Shown: positions 16,697 through 25,788, counted from the stretch's first letter. The stretch is DNA of 64,000 nucleotides from Armatimonadota bacterium (GCA_029781035.1 JAKOXK010000096.1:47880-111879); one strand, 5' to 3'. Program-made: numbers and translations. The notes: a model not told the origin generated them from the letters alone.

Positions 16697-17436
16697 TCGT
16701 CCTTCGGGTCAAACACCGCTTTCAACCTTCTCTCCAGCTTGGAATTGGCAACGTCGTGCCACAGGAACCCCTGGGGACCAACGATCCAGCCGCATCGTGG
16801 TGGTTCGGGCCGCTCCCGGCACCACAGCGTACACGAGGCCCGGTCAAACGCCAGCAGCCCTTGGGCCCGTCGAAGACACTCCTCGAACTCCGTCCTCAAG
16901 GTCCGCATGATCCAGACTGGGCCGAAGGAGTCTGCCGCCACCTGCTCTGCAACAGGAACGGGAACTGAGGCGATGGGAACCGTCTTGAGGGTCACAGAGA
17001 GTATGGGGCCAAGCAGTCCCCTCGAACCGACGAACACTTTGTGCACGTCGTAGCCTGCGACGTTCTTGACGACCTTAGCCCCAGACTTGGCAGGTTCTCC
17101 GTGGAACTCGACCTCAGCTTGAAGCAACCACTCTCTTGGGCCGCCACACTGGGCGCTCAAAGCGTGTGGCAGGTTCATCGCAATCATCCCGCCCACCGTC
17201 CCGGGCAGCGCGGCCAACAAGTTGCCCCATGAGCGCCTGTCTGGAAGCGGCAGGCACTGTCCCGTCTCAGCCAGCCTCTCTTGGAGTTCTTCGACAGGAG
17301 TCCCGGCTCCCACTGTCACGATCTGATCAGCGGGCTGAACATCAAGAACACCACGAAGAGAGGCCACTTGTTCGCCACCTTCGAACGGGGCACAGAACCC
17401 AAGCTTCGTCCTTGTCCCGACGATCCGTCGCGTCAA
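16687..17436 (-). CDS. glcE: Glycolate oxidase GlcE-like FAD-binding subunit
   Basis: The protein has the PCMH-type FAD-binding fold: VQPADQIVTVGAGTPVEELQ, LPGTVGGMIAMN and KVVKNVAGYDVHKVFVGSRG, the last being close to diagnostic for GlcE. I place the start at TTG 17436 because it overlaps the glcD stop as TTGA, like other gene pairs in this window; an ATG at 17475 in the same frame is possible. GlcE works with GlcD (flavin) and GlcF (Fe-S) to oxidise glycolate to glyoxylate at the membrane. GlcF is not found nearby. Confidence 0.85.
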   Translation of the reverse strand: MTRRIVGTRTKLGFCAPFEGGEQVASLRGVLDVQPADQIVTVGAGTPVEELQERLAETGQCLPLPDRRSWGNLLAALPGTVGGMIAMNLPHALSAQCGGPREWLLQAEVEFHGEPAKSGAKVVKNVAGYDVHKVFVGSRGLLGPILSVTLKTVPIASVPVPVAEQVAADSFGPVWIMRTLRTEFEECLRRAQGLLAFDRASCTLWCRERPEPPRCGWIVGPQGFLWHDVANSKLERRLKAVFDPKDEWR

Positions 17437-18860
17437 TGGGCAGCTCCTCGCCACCGTCGCATATGTTCGACGCATCCCTTTTGGTCAGGGAACACCTTGC
17501 ATGGATTACACAAATCCGTCACCTCGAACACTTCGCGGACGGCAGACTGAAGGGCCAGGTCGGCTGCACTCAAATGACGGGCCCATACGCCGACTTTCTC
17601 GACTCCGATCCCATGTTCACCTGTCACTGAGCCGCCGAGTTCGAGGCACTTCTCCAAAATCAGCTCTCCAGCGGCGAAAACCCGATCGATCATGCCAGGC
17701 TCCCGATCGTCGAAATAGAAGCAAGGGTGTAGGTTTCCGTCTCCGGCGTGAAAGAGGTTGGCGACGCCCAATCCAGACTCGCTCGCGACCTGGTAGACGA
17801 ACTCCAGCATGTCTGGAAGTCGAGACCTCGGGATCACGCCATCGTGGGTCACGATCGTTGGCGCAAGTCGCCCCATGGCGCCGATGCCCTTCTTCCTCGC
17901 TGTCCATAGCCGAGCCCTTTCCTGCTCGTCGTGGGCCTCGGTCACCTCAAGGGCTCCCAACCGACGGAAAAGCTGGACGCATTTTTCCATCTCGGTGCAT
18001 GCCTGGGATTCGTGCCCGTCGCATTCGACGAGCAACAGGGCCCCCGTATCAGGATGGTAGGTCAGCCCAAAGGCGGATCGAAGAGCGACGAGAATGTTGC
18101 GGTCCATCATCTCTAGGGCAGCCGGGATGATGCCTTCGGCGATGATCGCGGCCACACACTCCGTTGCCGCACGGGGAGTCGAAAAGGAAGCCAGTGCTGT
18201 GTAGACGCTTTGGGGAAGAGGAGTCAACTTCAACCAAGCCTCGGTCACGATCCCCACTGTGCCTTCGGAACCGACGACTAGGCCAAGAAGGTCAATACCG
18301 GGAAAACCCGACACCTTCGAACCGATCACATGGACTTCGCCATGCGGATCGACGAGAGTCACCTGAAGGACGTGGTTGGCGGTCACACCGTATTTCAGAG
18401 TGTGGGGGCCACCGGAGTTCTCATTGATGTTCCCTCCGATCGTGCTGACCGTCTGGCTCGAAGGATCGGGCGCGAAGTGAAGCCCGAATGGCTTCGCCGC
18501 TTCGGAAACTCGACTGTTGACGGCACCGGCTTCGGCAAGAAGGCACCGGTTCTCCGCGTCCACTTCGAGGATCCGGGTCATGCGCTTCGTGCTGACCACA
18601 ACGCCACCCAAGGCCGGCATGGCCCCTCCGCTGAGCCCGGTTCCGGCGCCCCTGGGCGTGAAGGGCACGCTGTTCTCGACACACCACCGGACGACGCTCT
18701 GGACCTCATTGGTCTTTTCGGGAAAGACGACACAAGCGGGCGCAAACCGATCGACCGTGTAGGCGTCACAGTCGTACGCCCGCATGGCTGCCGCTCCCGA
18801 GACGACCTTCTCCTCCCCCAGAACCGCCGTCATCCCTTTGACTAATGAGAGTTCGTCCAT
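17433..18860 (-). CDS. glcD: Glycolate/lactate oxidase FAD subunit GlcD
   Basis: The 475-residue flavoprotein carries the PCMH FAD loop TPRGAGTGLSGGAMP near residue 70, GGNINENSGGPHTLKYGVT, and the C-terminal LFHAGDGNLHP and GGSVTGEHGIGVEK motifs of GlcD/D-lactate dehydrogenase. The start at ATG 18860 fits homologues; the frame continues upstream over tmk but this is unlikely to be used. It probably oxidises glycolate or another 2-hydroxy acid and passes electrons to the quinone pool. glcE and an acyl-CoA dehydrogenase-like gene follow with overlapping ends. Confidence 0.92.
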   Translation of the reverse strand: MDELSLVKGMTAVLGEEKVVSGAAAMRAYDCDAYTVDRFAPACVVFPEKTNEVQSVVRWCVENSVPFTPRGAGTGLSGGAMPALGGVVVSTKRMTRILEVDAENRCLLAEAGAVNSRVSEAAKPFGLHFAPDPSSQTVSTIGGNINENSGGPHTLKYGVTANHVLQVTLVDPHGEVHVIGSKVSGFPGIDLLGLVVGSEGTVGIVTEAWLKLTPLPQSVYTALASFSTPRAATECVAAIIAEGIIPAALEMMDRNILVALRSAFGLTYHPDTGALLLVECDGHESQACTEMEKCVQLFRRLGALEVTEAHDEQERARLWTARKKGIGAMGRLAPTIVTHDGVIPRSRLPDMLEFVYQVASESGLGVANLFHAGDGNLHPCFYFDDREPGMIDRVFAAGELILEKCLELGGSVTGEHGIGVEKVGVWARHLSAADLALQSAVREVFEVTDLCNPCKVFPDQKGCVEHMRRWRGAAH

Positions 18861-18890
18861 GGACACCGGACACACTGATTCTAGCCGGAG

Positions 18891-18903
18891 TATCCTTTGG
18901 CCC
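18891..18903 (+). promoter_or_regulatory. Leaderless-type -10 box of tmk
   Basis: TATCCT at 18891-18896 is followed by seven bases and the GTG start of tmk at 18904. The same TATCCT hexamer also lies upstream of metK and of the ANTAR regulator. No ribosome site separates box and start, which supports a leaderless transcript and this start codon. Confidence 0.45.
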
Positions 18904-19497
18904 GTGTTCGTGTCCCTGGAAGGCCCGGAAGGAGCAGGCAAGTCAACGGTTGCTCAGACCCTTGTGGCCGGTCTGCGATCAAAGGGACACGAGGTTGTCC
19001 TGACTCGGGAGCCGGGCGAGGGTGACGTAGGTTCACGCATCCGCCAAATCCTCCTGGAAGGGGAGGGCATCACTTCACGGTGTGAGCTCTTCTTGTTCCT
19101 AGCCGACCGCGCACAGCATGTGGAAACCGTCATCAAGCCGGCACTGGCTGAGGGAAAGGTCGTTGTCTGCGACCGATATGCCGATTCAACGGTCGTCTAC
19201 CAGGGCTACGGCCGAGGGATTCAAGTAGAGGCATTGCGCAAGTGGAACGACTTCGCGACAAGTGGTCTATCGCCGGATGTAACCCTGCTTCTCGACCTGT
19301 CCCCGGCCATTGGCCTTGAGCGGTTGCGCACCAAAGACAGACTCGACCGCGAACCCCTGGATTTTCATGAGCGCGTCCGGAACGGGTTTCTTCAGGAAGC
19401 TGCCCGCGACGCCAAGCGCTGGGTCGTGATCAACGCCGATCAGAATCCAGCGGATGTCGCAGCACAGTGCCTCCAGACAATCCTGAATCGGTTCTAA
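18904..19497 (+). CDS. tmk: Thymidylate kinase
   Basis: Tmk phosphorylates dTMP to dTDP. The conserved beginning VFVSLEGPEGAGKST (P-loop) fixes GTG 18904 as start; an ATG at 18859 in frame would add 15 unlikely residues. The 197-residue length is normal. The DR(Y/H) motif is seen in VVCDRYADSTVVYQGYGRG, TREPG carries the substrate-binding Arg, and the LID region is RTKDRLDREPLDFHERVR. The TAA stop overlaps the stop of the convergent CheW gene. Confidence 0.96.
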   Translation: MFVSLEGPEGAGKSTVAQTLVAGLRSKGHEVVLTREPGEGDVGSRIRQILLEGEGITSRCELFLFLADRAQHVETVIKPALAEGKVVVCDRYADSTVVYQGYGRGIQVEALRKWNDFATSGLSPDVTLLLDLSPAIGLERLRTKDRLDREPLDFHERVRNGFLQEAARDAKRWVVINADQNPADVAAQCLQTILNRF

Positions 19498-19964
19498 GCA
19501 GCCTTAAGTCTCGGGTTTCGCGCCGACTTGGCGACGCTTTCCGGCACGATGTGGTCTACATCAAGGATGGCGACAAGCCGCTCACGGAACCGCCCGATGC
19601 CTGCCAGGAACTCGTCGTCTGACCGGTTCAGAAGGGTGCTCGGCGGTTCAACACTGCCCTCGTCGAACTCGCCAATCCCCACGACGGAGTCGACCCGGAG
19701 CGAGACGTCGCCTGCGGCGGACTGGACGACAACATGCCGGCAGTCTCCGTCCTGGGGGGGCAGTTCCAACCGCGTTCGAAGGTCGATGGCTCCCAAGGTC
19801 TTGCCTCGGGATTCGAACACACCGAGGAACATCTTCGGAGTCCTGGGAATCCGGGTCGGCTTCGGGTCACGGAGAATCGTCTCGACCGATGCAACCGGTA
19901 CTGCATACCACTCTTCCCCAAGGGCAACGATGACGTGCTTGCCTTCGCCTGTTTCAGTCGCCAT
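19494..19964 (-). CDS. Stand-alone CheW-domain protein
   Basis: The 156-residue protein is essentially one CheW domain: YAVPVASVETILRDPKPTRI, then LGVFESRGKTLGAIDLRTRL, VVVGIGE-like strands, and RLVAILDVDHIV. CheW couples chemoreceptors to the CheA kinase. ATG 19964 is preceded by AAAGG at suitable spacing. No other chemotaxis, pilus or receptor gene is present, so it may serve a signalling array encoded elsewhere, including a type IV pilus Chp-type pathway. It diverges from the next gene. Confidence 0.88.
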   Translation of the reverse strand: MATETGEGKHVIVALGEEWYAVPVASVETILRDPKPTRIPRTPKMFLGVFESRGKTLGAIDLRTRLELPPQDGDCRHVVVQSAAGDVSLRVDSVVGIGEFDEGSVEPPSTLLNRSDDEFLAGIGRFRERLVAILDVDHIVPESVAKSARNPRLKAA

Positions 19965-20026
19965 AGGGTGACCTTTCCGCAAAGCCACGGATGACAGCCT
20001 CGCACAAGTTGCAGACCGAAACACCC

Positions 20027-20032
20027 TATAAT
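20027..20032 (+). promoter_or_regulatory. Perfect TATAAT box upstream of LolA-like gene
   Basis: A consensus TATAAT lies in the gap after the divergent cheW start. A transcript from it would begin near 20039 and reach the GGAAGG ribosome site and TTG start at 20051 after about twelve bases. No matching -35 hexamer at 16-18 bases was seen. Confidence 0.4.
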
Positions 20033-20050
20033 GCACTTGGAAGGTCGTCT

Positions 20051-21115
20051 TTGCTCTCACTCATCGCCATCGTTGACGTTCTCCTGACGCAGTCCGCCAC
20101 CCCCATCGACAGATTGAATCACTTCCTTGGCACCCTCAAGGGGTGTCAGACGAACTTGAGTGTCACCATCGAGGGGTATGGGAAAGCGACGGGCACGTTC
20201 AGCTACCGTCGGCCAGACGACGTCAGGATTAGGCTCGCAGGGAATGGCTTCGACGAGGAGTTCCTGCAGTGTCCTCGCGCCAGGATCCTCTTCGAGCACG
20301 ACACGAAGGAGTACTCCTGGTATGGCCCGAGTGACAAATTGGAGGGAGCCCCACCCGATTCGAACGCTTACTCGACTTACGGTTATCCTTCCTTACTCAC
20401 CTATTCAAACTTGGGCAAAGTTGCGCCAAAGTCGTCTTGGACTGTGACGTCGGGAGAGGAGATCGCTGGTCAGGCAACCGATCTGTTGTCACTCGGCAAG
20501 TCCGGTGACAAGGTTCCAGTGAAGATTTGGATCGACAAGTCCGGACGTCCAGTCCGGATGAGGACGGACACCAACTCGCCTGACGGCCCGCTTGTCGTGA
20601 CAATGGAGTTCACAAACCTGCAAGCGGTCGCCCCAGCAGAGTCGACCTTTGAGGCGAAGCTTCCGGAGGGCTATCTGCCGTCGCGTAACCCCATGTTGGC
20701 GTTGCCTTCCGCCCCGGGCGACATGGTTCGGCTTGGCCTATGGAGACCTTGGCCAGAGGGTCAGCCAACCGACATGGATCAGTTGTCGAAATCCAAACCG
20801 CTTCTGGTCGCCGTGACTTCGGCAGATATGGGTCAGGCCCTGCTTGACTTCGCTCCATTGGCGGATGCGGCCAAGGCGGCTGGCGCGACGTTTGTTCAGC
20901 TTTGGGTCGGGGCCAAGCCCGCGGATGAAAAGAGGCCCTGGCCCGTTTACTGGGATGAAGACGGGCAAGCGGAAAAGGCCCTGGGGTTGACAGTCACGCC
21001 CTGGTTCTACGGCATTCGATCGTCCAAAGTCGAGAGCGCTTGGATGGGCTGGGATCCGGCCGAAGGAGCCGTGGTGACCCAGTCACTTCTCGCACCCCTC
21101 TTCAAGAAGGGCTAG
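20051..21115 (+). CDS. Exported LolA/MucB-like protein with thioredoxin-like C-terminal region
   Basis: I choose TTG 20051 because GGAAGG ends six bases before it and a TATAAT box lies at 20027; ATG 19991 in the same frame lacks a ribosome site. A hydrophobic export segment (LIAIVDVLLTQSATP) is followed by a LolA/RseB-like half-barrel (FSYRRPDDVRIRLAG, SGEEIAGQATDLLSL, PVKIWIDKSGRPVRM). Residues beyond about 230 resemble an AhpC/TlpA-type fold (KPLLVAVTSADMGQALLDF, TFVQLWVGAKP), but the CxxC cysteines are missing. It may bind lipid or sense envelope state; the function is not known. It converges with the YqgF-like gene (ATGA-sized stop overlap). Confidence 0.65.
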   Translation: MLSLIAIVDVLLTQSATPIDRLNHFLGTLKGCQTNLSVTIEGYGKATGTFSYRRPDDVRIRLAGNGFDEEFLQCPRARILFEHDTKEYSWYGPSDKLEGAPPDSNAYSTYGYPSLLTYSNLGKVAPKSSWTVTSGEEIAGQATDLLSLGKSGDKVPVKIWIDKSGRPVRMRTDTNSPDGPLVVTMEFTNLQAVAPAESTFEAKLPEGYLPSRNPMLALPSAPGDMVRLGLWRPWPEGQPTDMDQLSKSKPLLVAVTSADMGQALLDFAPLADAAKAAGATFVQLWVGAKPADEKRPWPVYWDEDGQAEKALGLTVTPWFYGIRSSKVESAWMGWDPAEGAVVTQSLLAPLFKKG

Positions 21116-21534
21116 GCGCTGAGAACCCGTTCCGCCAGGATCATCGCCACAAAGTCGTCAACAGGCTCGGGGGGAGTCTGCATGGTCGCAGGCAAGAGCC
21201 GGCGCCAACCGCGACGCGGATTGTGCTCCCAATACCGCTCACGAGCCTTAAGGGTCGTCTCGCGCTCGTCCACGACGAGGATTCCGATACTGGGGAGGAT
21301 CTCCCGGATGCGCGAGACGACGTCCTTCGACCGCGTGCCCGCACCGACGATAACCATGTTGAACGAGTGTTCCTCCGACACCTGACGGATTGTGTTGGTC
21401 AGATCGTCCGTGGGCACGACGGACCGCCACACAAGGTCAATACGACCGGCGTTGGTCCGGTGAACCAGAGCCAAGCCGCACTTACTCGAGCCTGGATCGA
21501 CCGACAATACGGTCCTTTCGCCCAACACGCTCAT
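21112..21534 (-). CDS. YqgF/RuvX-like RNase H-fold protein
   Basis: The 140-residue protein starts with VLSVDPGSSKCGLALV, the first strand of the YqgF/RuvX resolvase fold with its catalytic Asp, and ends with PEPVDDFVAMILAERVL, where the last acidic residues lie. The VVDERETTLKARERYW segment also fits YqgF. YqgF proteins process pre-16S rRNA or act as Holliday-junction resolvases, but this one is more divergent than a typical RuvX, so a distinct YqgF-like member is possible. Its start overlaps the DUF3084 gene stop (ATGA), making it the last gene of the lpt run. Confidence 0.8.
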   Translation of the reverse strand: MSVLGERTVLSVDPGSSKCGLALVHRTNAGRIDLVWRSVVPTDDLTNTIRQVSEEHSFNMVIVGAGTRSKDVVSRIREILPSIGILVVDERETTLKARERYWEHNPRRGWRRLLPATMQTPPEPVDDFVAMILAERVLSA

Positions 21535-23048
21535 CTCAGCCGGAATTCTAGCTTGAGATGGTCGGCAGCCCGCGTTTCTGTTGCCGCCAGGAACTGGATC
21601 CGGATGGGCCTGTTCGTCGATTTGATCTGTTTCACGAGGTTCAAGAGGTCGGTCAAGGGGATCTCTCCCAACGGTTCAGGGTAACCGATCGCGGGAATGA
21701 TCCCGTCCTCGACAGCTTTCGGAGCCAGTTTCTCACGGACGTAGTTCGAGATGGCTTGTAGGATCTGGTCTTCTGCGAGTTGACCGTCGATCCGAGTTTC
21801 GCCGATGACAGCTCCCTGAGCATAGACGACTGGGTTCGCGTGGGTCTCGATGACGATGTAGACGGGCTCACCCCTGAACGAATTGAACCCTGCCCGTGCG
21901 ATGAGGACTTGCTCTTCGCGCTTGCCGCCCATGGCCAGGCTCAGCTTCTGGATCTCCGTCTCTTCCGGGATCGGTTGCCTATTGTCGTCGAACTCTTGCC
22001 AAAGAACGGCCCTTTGGCTGCCCTTTGGTGCTTGGGCGCCCTTGTCCACTGCATTCGACGAAGCCGATTGGAGGACGGCCAGGATATAGTTCCGCGCCTC
22101 CGCAGCACTGAGACGGGATCCGACGGCCATGCGTGCGAGCTCTTCGCCCCGGACATAAGTCAGAGGTTGCGTCCGCGACACCGTCAGGGGGCCCTTGAGG
22201 AGAGTCTGGAGCTTTGAGTCGGCGTCGTTGTACTCCTGCCTGGCCGATTTAAGCTGACTGTTGGCCTCGTCGATCTTGCCTTGGACTTCCTCAAGCTTTT
22301 TCTTCGCTTCTTTGGTCTGGTCTTCTAGCTGAACTTGCAGGTCCTTGATCGTCTTCTGAAGATCGGTCATCTCTCCAGCGAGAAGTTCACGTTTAGCTTC
22401 GCTGTCGCGAATCTGTTGGGAGATCTGTAGGTTCTGGAAACTGATCTCAGCAAGCTGTTTCGAGGTCTCGTGCAGTTGCTTTTCAGCCGAGGTCTTGTCA
22501 CCTTGGATCTTGGTGTATTCAGCCTTGAGGGCCAGATACTGAGGCTTTAGGGCTGAAAGCTGGCGGTTGACCAGAGCCAATTGGCCACGGATCGCCTTCA
22601 GCTGGGACGTGAGACCGGAGGCCAGTTTGTTCAGCCGGTCGACCTCACGTTGCGCCGACCGCAGCTTGCCTTGCTCGACCTGCAATTGGCCCTTTGTGCT
22701 GTTGACCTGCGATGTGGCTTCCTTGAGCTTGTCGTTGACGCCTGCGAGTTCCTTCTTGGCGTCTCGATTCTCTTGCTGCAACGTCGCGTTCTCGAGCCGG
22801 AGCTGGTCGCCTTCGATGAGCATTCGGCGAACAGGGGTCGAAACCAGCATGAGCACGACGATGGCTGCTGCGGAGCCAAGGGTTCCGAAGAGAGCCGTCA
22901 TGATGGCTGCTGTGTGGCGCGGCCGAATCTTCCTGCCGAGCGACAGGCGCTTCTTGCCGAGCTTCCGTCCTACCACATCGCCCCAGTAAGCGATGGCGCC
23001 ACTCAATAGGACGACAAAGACGATCAGCCCAATGCCGGTAGGACTCAT
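21531..23048 (-). CDS. DUF3084 membrane-anchored coiled-coil protein
   Basis: This 505-residue protein has two N-terminal membrane helices (IGLIVFVVLLSGAIAYW and TALFGTLGSAAAIVVLMLV) separated by the basic loop GRKLGKKRLSLGRKIRPRHT. A long coiled coil follows at roughly residues 75-300, and then a globular C-terminal domain with AARNYILAVLQSASS and IETHANPVVYAQG. DUF3084 proteins are known from cyanobacteria, Deinococcus and relatives without assigned function. It begins immediately after the lptF stop and overlaps the YqgF-like gene, so it is co-transcribed with the lipid-export genes. Confidence 0.88.
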   Translation of the reverse strand: MSPTGIGLIVFVVLLSGAIAYWGDVVGRKLGKKRLSLGRKIRPRHTAAIMTALFGTLGSAAAIVVLMLVSTPVRRMLIEGDQLRLENATLQQENRDAKKELAGVNDKLKEATSQVNSTKGQLQVEQGKLRSAQREVDRLNKLASGLTSQLKAIRGQLALVNRQLSALKPQYLALKAEYTKIQGDKTSAEKQLHETSKQLAEISFQNLQISQQIRDSEAKRELLAGEMTDLQKTIKDLQVQLEDQTKEAKKKLEEVQGKIDEANSQLKSARQEYNDADSKLQTLLKGPLTVSRTQPLTYVRGEELARMAVGSRLSAAEARNYILAVLQSASSNAVDKGAQAPKGSQRAVLWQEFDDNRQPIPEETEIQKLSLAMGGKREEQVLIARAGFNSFRGEPVYIVIETHANPVVYAQGAVIGETRIDGQLAEDQILQAISNYVREKLAPKAVEDGIIPAIGYPEPLGEIPLTDLLNLVKQIKSTNRPIRIQFLAATETRAADHLKLEFRLR

Positions 23049-24167
23049 TTACATGTTTCGGCGATGGATCAGCCAGCCGCCTACCACCAGGCCAATGGCG
23101 ATGGGGAGGAAGCTGGCGAGCGCCGCCGGAACCCGCCCTCCTTGTGCGGATATCGACATGACGTCGGCCAAGAGCATATAGGCGAAGATAATGATGACAG
23201 CAAGCCAGAAGCCTACCGATGCCGAGACCCGATGGGAGCGAATGCCCAGCGGGGCCCCGACGAGACCGAACACCAGAGCAGCCAGCGGGACGGCAACCTT
23301 GTTCCAGTAGCCGAACTCGAGGTTCGCGATCTGCTCTTTGAGCTTCGTCGTCTCTGGGCTCTTCTTCAACTTCTCGATCTGCCTTCCCATGTCCTCCATT
23401 GAGAGAGCGTCCAGGTTTGAAAGCGACTTGGCAAGGAGTTCCTCCGGCGAAGCGTCGATGGACGGGTTGGGAACACCACTCGGGTAGGCGTTCTCGAACG
23501 TCTCCACAGACCCACCACTTGCCGGAGTCAGAATGCCTCCTCCACGGATCGCCCAGACCTTCTCGTTCGTGTACTGCAGTTCTCTGACATATAGATACGC
23601 AGTCGGCTTCTCGTCGTCTCCATAAAGGGTGATCACGACGCGACTGAGAGTCCGATTGGAGAAGTTGAAGTCCGCTGCCCAGAAGGAGGTCTTGAGCTTC
23701 CCGTCTTGGTAGACCCCTTGGGACATCTCTTGGGCAGAACGGCCGTTGAGTTGGCTCTGGATCCTCTTCTCCAAGTCGACGGCATGCTGGGAAGCTGCCG
23801 GGACGACCATCTCGTTCACGAAAAAGGTCAGTGCCGTAACGGCCAGCCCGAAGGCCGCCACAGGCGCCATGACCCTGCCGACGCTGACCCCGGCCGCCTT
23901 GACTGCGACGACTTCACTGTCGCTGCTGAGCCGCCCGAACGAGAGCAGGCCCGACAGGAGCACCGCCATGGGAAACGTCTTGGCAACGACCCCTGGCAGC
24001 AACAGCCCAGTCAGCTCAAGAACGATAAAGGGATCGACACCTTGTGACAGGTACCGGGTGAGCTCAAAAAGGAAGCTTCCGGCCATGATCAAGACCGTGA
24101 AGATGGCCACGCCGAAGGCCCACGGCCCGAACATCTCTTGAAGGACAAGTTTGTCTACACGCCTCAC
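23049..24167 (-). CDS. LptF/LptG-family permease of the lipopolysaccharide export system
   Basis: The 372-residue protein is a YjgP/YjgQ-type permease: an N-terminal pair of membrane helices (WAFGVAIFTVLIMAGSFLF), FPMAVLLSGLLSFGRLSSDSE with the conserved coupling region, a periplasmic beta-jellyroll domain (residues about 130-270), and a C-terminal helix group (VPLAALVFGLVGAPLGIR). It would extract lipid from the inner membrane with LptB and hand it to LptC/LptA. Only one permease gene is present, so it may form a homodimer or pair with one encoded elsewhere. It overlaps lptB by four bases. Confidence 0.9.
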   Translation of the reverse strand: MRRVDKLVLQEMFGPWAFGVAIFTVLIMAGSFLFELTRYLSQGVDPFIVLELTGLLLPGVVAKTFPMAVLLSGLLSFGRLSSDSEVVAVKAAGVSVGRVMAPVAAFGLAVTALTFFVNEMVVPAASQHAVDLEKRIQSQLNGRSAQEMSQGVYQDGKLKTSFWAADFNFSNRTLSRVVITLYGDDEKPTAYLYVRELQYTNEKVWAIRGGGILTPASGGSVETFENAYPSGVPNPSIDASPEELLAKSLSNLDALSMEDMGRQIEKLKKSPETTKLKEQIANLEFGYWNKVAVPLAALVFGLVGAPLGIRSHRVSASVGFWLAVIIIFAYMLLADVMSISAQGGRVPAALASFLPIAIGLVVGGWLIHRRNM

Positions 24168-24925
24168 GGGACAAGGCTCCCGCCTGGATCATCGTCGAAT
24201 CCGTCGAGGCCCCGAAACCCCTCACCCAAGTAGAACTTCTTGACGTGAGAATCGTTCCGGATGGTCTGCTCATCGCCTTCAGCCTGAATCTGGCCGTCGA
24301 TCAGGATGTAGTTGTAGTCTGTGATCGAGAGCGTCGCTTCGACGTTGTGGTCGGTGATGAGGATTCCGATGCCCTGACGACTCAAGCGCCTGATGATGAC
24401 CTGAAGCTCTTCGATGGTCACTGGATCGATACCGGTGAAAGGCTCGTCGAGCAAGATGAACTTGGGCTCGGTCGCGAGTGCCCTGGCGATTTCGACACGT
24501 CTGCGTTCGCCGCCGGAAAGCACTCCGCCTTGGCTCTTGATTATTCGAGATATGTGCAACTCTTCTGCCAATTTATTGATTCGATCATCAGCAGCCCGTT
24601 TGCCAATACCGTGAGCCTCCAAAACGAGGCGGATGTTGTCTTCGACACTCAGGCGTCGGAAGACACTGGATTCCTGAGCGAGGTAGCCGACCCCTGCGCG
24701 GGCGCGCTTGAACATGGGCCACGAAGTGACGTCGGAGTCGTCGAACATGACGGTCCCTTCGTTTGGACGCACAAGGCCAGTGATCATGTAAAACGTCGTC
24801 GTCTTGCCAGCGCCGTTCGGGCCGAGCAGACCCACGACTTGACCCTGCTCGAACGAGAACGTGACTCCGTCCACTACTCGCCTGCCTTTGTAGGCCTTGG
24901 CGAGGGCGCTTGCTTTGATCTTCAT
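24164..24925 (-). CDS. lptB: LPS export ABC transporter ATPase LptB
   Basis: The 253-residue ATPase powers the Lpt machine from the cytosolic face. Walker A is GPNGAGKT at 35-42, the ABC signature LSGGE at 136-140 followed by RRRVEIARAL, Walker B FILLDEP at 156-162, and the H-loop in LITDHNVEATL. YLAQESSVFRRLSVEDNI matches the LptB Q-loop region closely. A C-terminal extension (GLDGFDDDPGGSLVP) is longer than usual. It overlaps both neighbours by four bases, so expression is coupled. Confidence 0.95.
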   Translation of the reverse strand: MKIKASALAKAYKGRRVVDGVTFSFEQGQVVGLLGPNGAGKTTTFYMITGLVRPNEGTVMFDDSDVTSWPMFKRARAGVGYLAQESSVFRRLSVEDNIRLVLEAHGIGKRAADDRINKLAEELHISRIIKSQGGVLSGGERRRVEIARALATEPKFILLDEPFTGIDPVTIEELQVIIRRLSRQGIGILITDHNVEATLSITDYNYILIDGQIQAEGDEQTIRNDSHVKKFYLGEGFRGLDGFDDDPGGSLVP

Positions 24926-25788
24926 CCGCCCTTCTTTTCCTTCAGGATCCCCGTTCCAGGCTCGCCTTTGGCTTGAATCTTCTTGAGATTGAAGTCTGGA
25001 TCGAGGGTCACCGTGGCTTGGGAAACGTCCCAGTCGCCTTGGAAGCCCTTGTTGTCCGGCCCACTGGTTTCACTCGAGACGTGCACGCCCCCCGATACGT
25101 TGACGACCGTGTCGTCACCCACCGCCAATACGGTCATGTGGGCGCCTGTAACCGAGTACAGCGACTTCTTGCCCGCCGCACCGAGCTCTTCGACTGTCAA
25201 CGAGACAGGGCCTGCGACATCGGCACTGACCAGCGGGTGCTTGTCCTTCGTCTTCAAGGACTTGAACTTGAACGTGCCACTAGGAGCCTTGAAGACCAGG
25301 TTCCGGTGCGGCTCCGTTTGAGCCGAGTCGTTCGTCAGCACGAAGGGACTCGGCATCGTGAGGGTGGCCACTAAACCATCGTCGTCAAGCTTCACCTTGG
25401 AGGACTCGACATGGGACTTGCTGTTTGCGTCGGTGACGTCGACGGACGCTTCGCCAGTCATCACTCCTTGTTCGAGCATCATCGCGCCGTTCGCCGATTT
25501 CCTGATCTTGCCAGTCATCTCGTTGCAGGAGAAATCGATGTTCTGATCTCGCGAATAGCCCTTGACTGGATTCCCCGTGACGGCGAACAGGATCGTCTCC
25601 GTATCGGGGAACTCGAACGACTGCTCCCTGAACCAAAGGGCGAACTGACCCTTCTTGTCGGAGAACTGGGGTTTCCCCTGGAAGGTTCCAGCGACCGCTG
25701 TTGTGACCGCGCACGCCAGTCCGACTCTAAGGACGAGGTTGGCGGCCGGCGACAGAGGTCTGGTACTGAATGAAGACGTACGGGTCAT
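24922..25788 (-). CDS. LptA/OstA-like periplasmic protein
   Basis: ATG 25788 overlaps the upstream gene stop as ATGA. The 288-residue protein has an export signal (LVLRVGLACAVTTAVAGTF) and a beta-rich body with repeated OstA/LptA-type strands (NIDFSCNEMTGKIRKSANGA, VDVTDANSKSHVESSKVKL, MTVLAVGDDTVVNVSGGVHV). It probably bridges LptC and LptD across the periplasm. It is longer than E. coli LptA (185 residues), as in other non-proteobacterial diderms. The assignment rests on fold-like repeats and its position directly upstream of lptB in the operon. Confidence 0.78.
   Translation of the reverse strand: MTRTSSFSTRPLSPAANLVLRVGLACAVTTAVAGTFQGKPQFSDKKGQFALWFREQSFEFPDTETILFAVTGNPVKGYSRDQNIDFSCNEMTGKIRKSANGAMMLEQGVMTGEASVDVTDANSKSHVESSKVKLDDDGLVATLTMPSPFVLTNDSAQTEPHRNLVFKAPSGTFKFKSLKTKDKHPLVSADVAGPVSLTVEELGAAGKKSLYSVTGAHMTVLAVGDDTVVNVSGGVHVSSETSGPDNKGFQGDWDVSQATVTLDPDFNLKKIQAKGEPGTGILKEKKGG

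Noticed and set aside
17437..17475. Upstream ATG for glcE at 17475
   Set aside because: It would overlap glcD by 43 bases and add residues without similarity; TTG 17436 gives the TTGA overlap used elsewhere here. Not excluded.
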